A stretch of DNA of 33,796 bases, taken from positions 1-33,796 of the forward strand of contig JAKAJS010000060.1 in assembly GCA_021813685.1 (NCBI GenBank), in the 5' to 3' direction. Below are positions 8,044 through 14,669 of the stretch, one piece after another. The first letter of the stretch is position 1. The number at the start of each line of letters is the position of its first letter. Source of the DNA: Deltaproteobacteria bacterium (GTDB lineage: Bacteria; Desulfobacterota; Syntrophobacteria; Syntrophobacterales; Syntrophobacteraceae). Position numbers and translations under genes: made by a program. Below the pieces are notes generated by a model. That model saw only the letters and a program-made list of their open reading frames with translations. It was not told the origin of the DNA and made no database searches.

Positions 8044-9459
8044 CTATTGATCGGCAATGACCGTGCCCACATTGCTCGCGAAGTCCTTGTTCGTGGAACT
8101 GGCAAAAATCGCGTATGCCACAGCCAGAACCAGATAGGTCAAAACGATGTAGGGAAAGTAGTTGAAGGGCTTGGGCTGTCCGGGTTCGATCATACCCCAC
8201 AGCGGATAGAGCAGGGTCAGGGTGCTGATGATCGGCATCACCATGTGGCGGAAAGGACTGAACTGACCGGGAAGATTCTTTTTGTAATAGACCGGCAAGG
8301 CAAAGTTCAGGGCCACATAAATGAGGATAACCGGAATGGAGCCGAGCGTGCCCAGAAACCCGTACAGGTCAAGAGGCTTTGCTGAGATGCCCCAGGAGAG
8401 GGTGATCGCCATGGCCACCAGGGAATAAAAGAAAATGGCGGCGTACGGGGTTTGGTTCTTGCTCACTTTGCTCAAAAAGCCGGGCAAAATGCCTTCCCGG
8501 GAGGCGCTGAAGAGCATGCGGGTCTGGGCGTTGGTGGCGCCGATGAGACAGGCAAGAATACTCGTAAAACCGGCCAGATAGACGATATAGATAAAATGGC
8601 CGAGCGCCAGTTTGCCGGCGTCCAGAAAAGGGATGTCGGACTTGGCGATCACTGCCGCATTGTTGTGCAATCCGACGATGCTGGCGTAGCCAAAGAGCAG
8701 GTAGAGAACTGCGGCTACCAGAACGGTCGTGTAGACGGCGCGGGGAACATTTCGCCGCGGGTCTTCGGTTTCTTCCGCCAGTGCGGCCGAGTTACCCACC
8801 CCGATGAACATGAAAATAGCGATAGGAAACCCGAGGCTTATGCCCTGAAAACCATTCTTTAAATTCGCCGGGTTGAAGGGAGCCAGGGTAATATAACCGG
8901 GATTGCGGATAAAGATCGCGATTGTAGCCAGAAACAGCATGGCCAGTTCAAACAGAAAAACCCCGATGACCCAGTGCGTGGAGAGTTTGATGCCGCGAAT
9001 GGTGAGAAACATGACAAAAGCCACAAAGGCGATGGCAATCAGTTGCCAGGGGATGGTAATGCCCAAAAAGATTTTCAAAATGTTTCCGGTCCAGTACCCC
9101 ATCATGGTCATAACCGCGCCAATGGCCACAATATAGCCGAAGGCAACCGCAAGCGCCGTAATGCCGCTAACGGTAGGGCCAAAACTGCTGCCTATGAAGG
9201 TGATGTAGGACCCGGCGCTGGGAATGGCTCTGGTAAATTCGGTGATGCTGTTCGCGTGAAAAATAATGGCAATGGCTGCTACGATCATCGTCAGCGGTGC
9301 AGCGATGCCCGCCCCGTCGACCATCAACGCAAGAGAAAAAAAGATGCACATGGCCGGAGCGATATTGGCCAGGGAGGAAGCAATGATCTCCGGCAAGGAG
9401 AGAGCGTTCTGGCACAATCGTGGTACCGTGCTGGTTTTCGCGGTAGAAGATTTCCCCAT
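8044..9459 (-). CDS. APC-superfamily amino acid permease
   Basis: Inner-membrane amino acid transporter of 471 residues with about twelve predicted helices. APC hallmarks are visible: an N-terminal helix with SLPEIIASSLANIAPA, the TM2-TM3 stretch EFTRAIPSAGSYITFIGSSFGP, and the conserved loop AEETEDPRRNVPRAV in the middle. The start is well fixed by GAAGGGGG about ten bases before the ATG. It lies downstream of the omega-aminotransferase on the same strand but 450 bases away, so it probably has its own promoter. The neighbour suggests an omega-amino acid such as GABA as substrate; the sequence alone only supports amino acid or amine transport. Confidence 0.88.
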   Translation of the reverse strand: MGKSSTAKTSTVPRLCQNALSLPEIIASSLANIAPAMCIFFSLALMVDGAGIAAPLTMIVAAIAIIFHANSITEFTRAIPSAGSYITFIGSSFGPTVSGITALAVAFGYIVAIGAVMTMMGYWTGNILKIFLGITIPWQLIAIAFVAFVMFLTIRGIKLSTHWVIGVFLFELAMLFLATIAIFIRNPGYITLAPFNPANLKNGFQGISLGFPIAIFMFIGVGNSAALAEETEDPRRNVPRAVYTTVLVAAVLYLLFGYASIVGLHNNAAVIAKSDIPFLDAGKLALGHFIYIVYLAGFTSILACLIGATNAQTRMLFSASREGILPGFLSKVSKNQTPYAAIFFYSLVAMAITLSWGISAKPLDLYGFLGTLGSIPVILIYVALNFALPVYYKKNLPGQFSPFRHMVMPIISTLTLLYPLWGMIEPGQPKPFNYFPYIVLTYLVLAVAYAIFASSTNKDFASNVGTVIADQ

Positions 9460-9540
9460 CTATATACCCCCTTCTAAAATGACTGAAAATAATAAAAATG
9501 CATCTAAGGACGAGAACAGCTATGGCCTACCTCTACTCCA

Positions 9541-9748
9541 GTGATTATTGTCCGCAGGTGTCTCCTTTCCTGAGGTGATCACAGCGTAAGGATCTCCTTC
9601 GCGATCCACCCCACCTCGGGTCGAAACCGCCCGGTACTCTCGATTCTGTCTTTCGCAGCTGTGAAGGCTGGAAACCAGGCTATCCCGCGCGCGGTTTGCG
9701 CCGAAAGTTTCGGCTCCCCGGCAAACTGCACGCGGTAGTTCTTTTTTT
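9541..9748 (+). ncRNA. candidate structured non-coding RNA ending in an intrinsic terminator
   Basis: The region has unusually dense self-complementarity. On the plus strand, CACAGC (9580-9585) pairs with GCTGTG (9658-9663), enclosing GGATC/GATCC (9590-9594/9603-9607) and CGGG/CCCG (9617-9620/9630-9633). Then comes CTGG-AAA-CCAG (9668-9678). A long composite stem follows: CTA and CCGCG (9680-9689) with CGCGG and TAG (9731-9738), GTTTGC/GCAAAC (9694-9699/9721-9726), and GCCGAAA/TTTCGGC (9700-9714). The run TTCTTTTTTT comes directly after. The A-rich loops and T-run favour the plus strand; the minus strand would make it a leader of the APC permease. I recognise no Rfam family, and no clear plus-strand promoter was found. 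Confidence 0.4.
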
Positions 9749-9864
9749 GCTTCTAATCGATGCAGCCAAAAATCAATTAAAACCAAGTGTACATTTCGGT
9801 TTACGGCGCCAGCCGAAAAAATTGAATCATTTGACCGGCGCCACCGATTCAGCAGAGGAGCTTT

Positions 9865-9910
9865 TGACCGAAAGCAGCAGGGGCTATCGCCCCCACGCCG
9901 CTATGCGGCT
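9865..9910 (-). repeat. dispersed GC-rich hairpin element, copy 2 (3' end of the aminotransferase gene)
   Basis: Read on the minus strand, this copy has GCCGCATAGCGGCGTG followed by GGGGCGATAGCCCC (9880-9893). It matches copy 1 at 2740 closely but lacks about ten bases in the middle. It begins at the stop codon of the aminotransferase gene and probably ends its transcript. Confidence 0.5.
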
Positions 9911-11211
9911 CAGCGCAGTGCTTTCAGCCCCTCTTCCAGAATATTCAACCCCTTGTCGAGTTGTTCGTCCGTTATGACCAGGGGCATCAGCATGCGGATG
10001 ACGTTTCCAAAATTCCCGCAGGAAAGCAGAACGAGCCCCTTGTCGTAACACAGGGATACAAGCTTTTTGGCCTCAGTCGATGCGGGTTCCTTGGTCTTTC
10101 TGTCGCGCACCAGCTCCATGGCGAGCATGGGGCCCTTTCCTCTTACGTCCCCGACGATCTCATACGTTTTTTGGAACTCGTCGAGCCGCGCCCGCAGCTT
10201 TTTACCGAGAGCTTCCGCCTGTTTGAGGAGGCCGTCCTGGAAAAGGACATCGAGAACCGCCAGGGCAGCGCTGCATGCCAGGGCATTGCCGCCGTAGGTG
10301 CCCCCGAGCCCGCCCGCGTGCGGTTTATTCATCATTTCGGCGCGCCCCGTGACGGCACTGATGGGCAGCCCGGCCCCCAGGCTCTTCGCCATGGTGATGA
10401 TGTCGGGTTCCACTCCCCAGTGCTCGATGGCGTACATCTTTCCGGTCCGTCCGGCGCCCGACTGTATTTCGTCGATTATGAGGGCTATCCCGTATTTATC
10501 GCAGATCTTCCGAAGTTTCGGAAAATACTCCGGGGGAGGAGTAACGAATCCGCCCTCGCCCTGAATGGGTTCGGCTATGATTGCGGCGGTCGATTCGGCA
10601 GCCACGTTGGAGACGAAAAAGCTCTCCAGGTGATCCGCACAGCCTACGCCACACTGGGGATAGGTCTCCCCGAACGGGCAGCGGTAGCAGTAGGCGTAGG
10701 GCGCCCGATAAACCTCCGGGGCAAACGGCCCGAAACCGAACTTGTAGGGCTTGACCTTGCTTGTCATGGTCATGGTCAAAAGCGTACGCCCGTGAAAGGC
10801 GTTTTCAAACACGATGATCGCCGGTCTGCCGGTCGCATAGCGCCCCACTTTCACTGCGTTTTCCACAGCTTCAGCGCCCGAGTTGGCAAACATGGTCATT
10901 TTCGGGAAATCTCCCGGCGCCAGCTCATTCAGGCGAGCCGCAAGCTCTACATAGGGCTCGTACATCACCACGTGAAAACAGGTGTGCACGTAGCGCTCGG
11001 CCTGCGCCTTGATGGCCGCAACCACCTTCGGGTGACTGTGCCCTACGTTCATCACGCCGATCCCGCCGGCAAAATCGATCAGCTCCCGGCCATCCACCCC
11101 TATCAGCAGCGCCCCTCGCGCTTCCTTTACGAAAGCGGGCGTAAGATTGACCGGCCCCTGCGGGACATGCTTTTTTCGAAATTCCATCAACTCTTCAAGG
11201 CTATGCGACAT
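9910..11211 (-). CDS. gabT: class III omega-aminotransferase (4-aminobutyrate aminotransferase family)
   Basis: PLP enzyme that moves the terminal amino group of an omega-amino acid to a keto acid, giving a semialdehyde. The 433 residues hold family landmarks: ANSGAEAVENAVK for phosphate binding, AFHGRTLLTMTMTSK, AEPIQGEGGFVTPP, IIDEIQSGAGRTGKM with the cofactor aspartate, and MAKSLGAGLPISAV with the Schiff-base lysine. The start is ATG 11211 behind GAGGAAA rather than the TTG one codon earlier. A Cys cluster (CYRCPFGETYPQCGVGC, around residue 175) is common in GABA and 5-aminovalerate transaminases of this branch. It is divergent from the CoA-transferase operon and shares its control region, which supports one pathway. 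Exact substrate unproven. Confidence 0.85.
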   Translation of the reverse strand: MSHSLEELMEFRKKHVPQGPVNLTPAFVKEARGALLIGVDGRELIDFAGGIGVMNVGHSHPKVVAAIKAQAERYVHTCFHVVMYEPYVELAARLNELAPGDFPKMTMFANSGAEAVENAVKVGRYATGRPAIIVFENAFHGRTLLTMTMTSKVKPYKFGFGPFAPEVYRAPYAYCYRCPFGETYPQCGVGCADHLESFFVSNVAAESTAAIIAEPIQGEGGFVTPPPEYFPKLRKICDKYGIALIIDEIQSGAGRTGKMYAIEHWGVEPDIITMAKSLGAGLPISAVTGRAEMMNKPHAGGLGGTYGGNALACSAALAVLDVLFQDGLLKQAEALGKKLRARLDEFQKTYEIVGDVRGKGPMLAMELVRDRKTKEPASTEAKKLVSLCYDKGLVLLSCGNFGNVIRMLMPLVITDEQLDKGLNILEEGLKALR

Positions 11212-11378
11212 CAAACTATTTCCTCTTCGATTCGAGTTAGGTTATTGATGCGGATAAGAGGCAATCGCACCCGCTCGATTCAAGATCCGTACCACGCTGT
11301 TCTACGCGAATTCCCGGCTTCCAAATGCCGCCAACCGGGCGATCAAAAGGCCTTTCTCGGATTTTCGCCGGTTCCCCT

Positions 11379-11413
11379 ATGCACAACCGCATAATCGCTA
11401 TGCTCAACGGCAT
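11379..11413. promoter_or_regulatory. two tandem ATGC-N6-GCAT palindromes (putative activator sites)
   Basis: ATGCACAACCGCAT (11379-11392) and ATGCTCAACGGCAT (11400-11413) have the same half-sites and start 21 bp apart, two helical turns, so they lie on the same DNA face. They sit in the divergent region between the aminotransferase and CoA-transferase genes, about 230-260 bp upstream of the predicted sigma-54 start point of the latter. Both are followed by AAT. Confidence 0.6.
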
Positions 11414-11515
11414 AATGGACGCTCACCCCCCGAACTCTCGCCCTCACGCCCCCCATTGACCTTATCCCGCCCTCTTCCCGAATACCCGAAGGAACAGGTT
11501 TGGCAACTCCTGCGT

Positions 11516-11529
11516 ATGCACTATTGCAT
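11516..11529. promoter_or_regulatory. third ATGC-N6-GCAT palindrome upstream of the CoA-transferase operon
   Basis: ATGCACTATTGCAT, flanked as TATGCA...TGCATAAT, lies about 120 bp upstream of the predicted sigma-54 start point, a typical distance for an enhancer-like activator site. Its half-sites match the copies at 11379, 11400, 21884 and 23751. Confidence 0.6.
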
Positions 11530-11614
11530 AATCCGGTGCGCCGGACCGTGCTTTGCGCGCCCGGTTAGCGCCGTTTCCGGCGCCGTTTTGCGGCCTCATC
11601 CCCCACGATATCGA

Positions 11615-11649
11615 TGGTGTATATTTTGCAACCCTAAAGCGGGTTGCAA
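11615..11649 (+). promoter_or_regulatory. sigma-54 promoter of the CoA-transferase/aldehyde oxidoreductase operon, with overlapping palindrome
   Basis: TGGTGTATATTTTGCA (11615-11630) has GG and GC separated by ten bases and a perfect TTGCA -12 box; transcription would begin near 11641. The -12 box is also part of a nine-base perfect palindrome, TTGCAACCC (11626-11634) and GGGTTGCAA (11641-11649), spanning roughly -15 to +9. This could be a repressor site blocking the polymerase or an RNA hairpin at the 5' end. Confidence 0.6.
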
Positions 11650-11695
11650 CCTGCGTCACGGAGTCATACAAACCAGCACCTTCAGGAAAATCCCA

Positions 11696-12658
11696 ATGAA
11701 TAAGAACCCCAAATTCATGAGTCTTGCCGAAGCCGTGAAATTGATACAGGACGGCGACCAGATCACTCTTGGCGGATTCACGACAAACCGCAATCCCATG
11801 GCGCTTTGCCGTGAAATCATTCGGCAAAGAAAAAAAGACATTCACCTGGCCGTACACTCGCATGGCCAGGGGATGGAGCTTTTGATCGGTGCGGGGTGTG
11901 TGCGCCGGATCGAACTGGCATACGGAGGCGTAGGGCGTTTTGCCCCGACGGCCATCCGTTTCCGGGAGGCGGTACGCAGGGGGCAGATCCAGTTCGAGGA
12001 CTACTCCAATTTCCACATGCTCCTGCGGTTCATGGCCGGAGCGATGCAGCTTCCCTTCATCGCCACCACTTCGGGTCTTGAGACGGACATAGTCAAGAAG
12101 GCCGGGTTCCCCGAGGAGGTGCGCGGCACCGGGCGGGTACCCGGCAAAAAGCTAAAGGTTGTCAAAAACCCCTGGGACGAAGGAGAGGGAGATGTGGTGC
12201 TGCTTCCGCCCTTAAATCCAGACGTAGCCATCCTTCACGTGCAGTATGCGGGGGAGGACGGAACAGTGCGCATCCAGGGGCTCACCTTTGCGGATCTGGA
12301 AGAGGCGAAGGCGGCAAAGCTCGTGATCGTAACCTGCGAGGAGGTCGTTCCAACGGAATACCTGAGGCGCGACCCGGACCTCAACAGTCTGCCCCACTTT
12401 CTGGTGGACGCTGTGGTCCACGCCCCCTACGGGGCGCACCCCACTGCCTGCCATTATTTCTATGACTACGACCCGGGACACCTGCGGATGTGTGCGGAAA
12501 TGTCCAAAAAAGACGAAGATTTTAAGCGATACCTCGAGGAATGGGTGTATCCTTTCGAGACCCACGAAGAGTATCTGGAAAAGGTGGGAATCCGGGAGAT
12601 TTTAAAGATCAGGGCCAATCCGGCAACCGGTTATGCACCCGGCCTGGACAGACGATAG
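11696..12658 (+). CDS. gctA: CoA-transferase subunit A, glutaconate CoA-transferase type
   Basis: Alpha subunit of a class I CoA-transferase that moves CoA between a donor acyl-CoA and a carboxylic acid. The reading frame is open further upstream, but ATG 11696 behind AGGAAAA is the real start; it gives 320 residues, the length typical of GctA. Landmarks are GDQITLGGFTTNRNPMALCREIIRQ at the N-terminus and the glycine-rich LIGAGCVRRIELAYGGVGRFAP. The beta subunit follows after nine bases. Substrate is inferred: a dicarboxylate such as glutarate or glutaconate fits the family and the neighbouring aminotransferase and aldehyde oxidoreductase, but related enzymes act on other acids. Confidence 0.85.
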   Translation: MNKNPKFMSLAEAVKLIQDGDQITLGGFTTNRNPMALCREIIRQRKKDIHLAVHSHGQGMELLIGAGCVRRIELAYGGVGRFAPTAIRFREAVRRGQIQFEDYSNFHMLLRFMAGAMQLPFIATTSGLETDIVKKAGFPEEVRGTGRVPGKKLKVVKNPWDEGEGDVVLLPPLNPDVAILHVQYAGEDGTVRIQGLTFADLEEAKAAKLVIVTCEEVVPTEYLRRDPDLNSLPHFLVDAVVHAPYGAHPTACHYFYDYDPGHLRMCAEMSKKDEDFKRYLEEWVYPFETHEEYLEKVGIREILKIRANPATGYAPGLDRR

Positions 12659-12667
12659 GAAGCAGCC

Positions 12668-13453
12668 ATGGAAAGCTACACATCTCGAGAAATCATGTCC
12701 ATAATCGCCGGGCGCCTGGTAAATGACGGAGATATCCTGTTCGCGGGAACCGGCGTGTCGCTTCTTGCCGCAAGCGCGGCCAAACGCATCTACGCACCGC
12801 AATCGGTGGTTTTTTTCGAAACGGGGGGCATCGACCCCTCGCTCGACGAGCTTCCCATGGCGGTCGCAGACTCCCGCGTCATGACGGGCAGCTCGATCAA
12901 TGCGGGTCTGGGGGAATCTCTGTCCCTCCTGGCTCATCCGAAACTGCGTACAATCGGTTTCATCGGGGCCGCCCAAATCGACCGGTTCGGCAATGTCAAC
13001 TCGACGTGCCTCGGGGATTATCATAAGCCAAGCGTCCGATTCCCGGGCGCGGGAGGAGCCTGCGACGCGCTCAGCTTTGCCTTTGGGATGATTATTTTCA
13101 TGTCGCATGAAAAGCGCCGGTTTGTCGAAAAACTCGACTACCTGACCAGCCCGGGATGGCTCACCGGAGGGGATTCGCGCCGCAGGGCCGGGTACAAACG
13201 AGGCGGCCCCATGGCAGTCGTCACCAATATGGGCATAATGAAATTTGACGAAGTCACCAGGGAGATGTACCTTGCCGAATATTATCCCGGGGTGACTCCT
13301 GAGACCATTGCCGAAAATACGGGCTTTGCGCTCGATCTCAGCCGCGCTCTCCCCTCGGCGCCGCCCACCGGGGAGGAACTTCGGATACTGCGGGAGGAAA
13401 TCGATCCGCAGCGGCTGATACTGGAAAACTCCTCCAAACAGGCCGATGGCTGA
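12668..13453 (+). CDS. gctB: CoA-transferase subunit B, glutaconate CoA-transferase type
   Basis: Beta subunit, 261 residues, carrying the catalytic glutamate. FFETGGID places E51 where Glu54 of glutaconate CoA-transferase forms the covalent glutamyl-CoA intermediate. This argues for a true transferase rather than an IpdAB-type hydrolase, which lacks this residue. A glycine-rich stretch (SPGWLTGGDSRRRAGYKRGGP) and VVTNMGIMKFD are typical of the C-terminal half. It has an AGGAAGC ribosome site in the nine-base gap after subunit A and overlaps the next gene by eight bases, so the subunits and the cysteine desulfurase are probably made together. Confidence 0.87.
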   Translation: MESYTSREIMSIIAGRLVNDGDILFAGTGVSLLAASAAKRIYAPQSVVFFETGGIDPSLDELPMAVADSRVMTGSSINAGLGESLSLLAHPKLRTIGFIGAAQIDRFGNVNSTCLGDYHKPSVRFPGAGGACDALSFAFGMIIFMSHEKRRFVEKLDYLTSPGWLTGGDSRRRAGYKRGGPMAVVTNMGIMKFDEVTREMYLAEYYPGVTPETIAENTGFALDLSRALPSAPPTGEELRILREEIDPQRLILENSSKQADG

Positions 13454-14615
13454 ATCGATGGAAAGACGGTTCATTTATCTCGATAACGCTGCGACCACGT
13501 TTCCCAAGCCGCCTTCGGTACTGGAGAAAGCGGTTGCTACCTACCTTGCAATGGGGGTGTCGCCGGGGCGCGGCGGCTATGATATGGCGGTGGAAGCCGA
13601 GGAACTGGTCACACAAATCCGCGGCAAGCTGGCCCGTTTCTTTGGCGCTCCCGATCCCGACCGTGTGATATTCGCCGCAAATGCCACAGATGGTCTGAAC
13701 CTTGTGATCCAGGGCTGCGTCAGCCCCGGCGACCACATCGTTTCCACCCGCCTGGAGCACAACTCCGTGCTTCGGCCGCTGCACCATCTAAAGCAACGCG
13801 GCATTATCGACTACGACCTGGTACCCTTCGACGGCCGGGGCTTTGTGCACCCGGTCGCTGTTGCCGAAAAAATTCGCACCAATACCCGGGCGGTTGTGGT
13901 GAGCCATGTGTCCAACGTGCTCGGAACCATTCAGCCGATCGAAGAGATCGGCCGCGTGTGCGGGGAGCGCGGCGTCCCGCTGATCGTCGATGCGGCCCAA
14001 AGCGCCGGGGTGATCCCGGTCAAGATGACTCCCTGGCAGGTCTCGGCGGTCGCCTTCACCGGCCACAAGTCTCTCATGGGGCCATCCGGTATCGGGGGAC
14101 TGGTCTTAAACCGCGACTTCGAGGTGAGAACCACCCGGTATGGCGGAACAGGGATTGACTCGGAAAGTCCGTTTCACACCCAAACCTATCCACACCGATT
14201 GGAGGCGGGCACGCTCAATCTGCTCGGCATTATCGGTTTATCCGAAGGAGTCGATTTTGTCCTCGCCGAGGGGCAGGATGCTATCCGGGCGCGGGAAATC
14301 GAGCTCGTGACACGCCTTCGGGACGGACTCTCCCGGCTGGACGGGGTGAAACTTTACTGCGCCGAGGATCTTACCGGACACGCCGGACTCCTCACGGTGG
14401 TCGTGGAAGGGATGAACTCCCAGGACGTCGGCACAATTCTTGATGCAGATTTCGGAATCGCCGTTCGTGCCGGTTTTCACTGCGCACCGCTGGTCCATGC
14501 CGATTTGGGTTTCGGCAAAGTCGGCGGTGTTCGCTTCAGCCCGGGACCGTTCACGACGCGGGACGATATAGATGCGGCGATCGATGCCATGAGTACGATA
14601 GCCGGTTCGCACTGA
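13446..14615 (+). CDS. class V aminotransferase-fold cysteine desulfurase (SufS/NifS-like)
   Basis: PLP enzyme expected to strip sulfur from cysteine and hold it as a persulfide. In 389 residues: LDNAATTFPKP at the N-terminus, H105 stacking on PLP, D182 in VDAAQS, K208 in TGHKSLMGP as the Schiff-base lysine, and C346 in RAGFHCAPL as the persulfide cysteine. It resembles the desulfurase group (TIGR01977, from memory) often found beside molybdenum hydroxylases. It overlaps gctB by eight bases and precedes the molybdenum aldehyde oxidoreductase. Its likely job is supplying the terminal sulfur of the molybdenum cofactor rather than general Fe-S assembly; no IscU or SufBC is nearby. That role is inferred. 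Confidence 0.85.
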   Translation: MAESMERRFIYLDNAATTFPKPPSVLEKAVATYLAMGVSPGRGGYDMAVEAEELVTQIRGKLARFFGAPDPDRVIFAANATDGLNLVIQGCVSPGDHIVSTRLEHNSVLRPLHHLKQRGIIDYDLVPFDGRGFVHPVAVAEKIRTNTRAVVVSHVSNVLGTIQPIEEIGRVCGERGVPLIVDAAQSAGVIPVKMTPWQVSAVAFTGHKSLMGPSGIGGLVLNRDFEVRTTRYGGTGIDSESPFHTQTYPHRLEAGTLNLLGIIGLSEGVDFVLAEGQDAIRAREIELVTRLRDGLSRLDGVKLYCAEDLTGHAGLLTVVVEGMNSQDVGTILDADFGIAVRAGFHCAPLVHADLGFGKVGGVRFSPGPFTTRDDIDAAIDAMSTIAGSH

Positions 14616-14669
14616 CTCGATGAGGCAAATTCGCCCCGCTCTGCGGAGAAACGGAGGGGGACAGGAGAG

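Noticed and set aside
9541-9740. T-box or cyclic-di-AMP riboswitch on the minus strand
   Set aside because: GGGGTGGATCGCG recalls the T-box core and GCCGGGGAGCC recalls the cyclic-di-AMP class, but the other conserved segments of either class are missing, and the T-run lies on the plus strand.
9520-9786. 88-codon minus-strand frame
   Set aside because: Lies over the structured RNA region, lacks a ribosome site and crosses all the stems.
9961-11394. 477-codon plus-strand open frame
   Set aside because: It is the antisense shadow of the class III aminotransferase, which has all its catalytic motifs; the plus frame has no recognisable domain or ribosome site.
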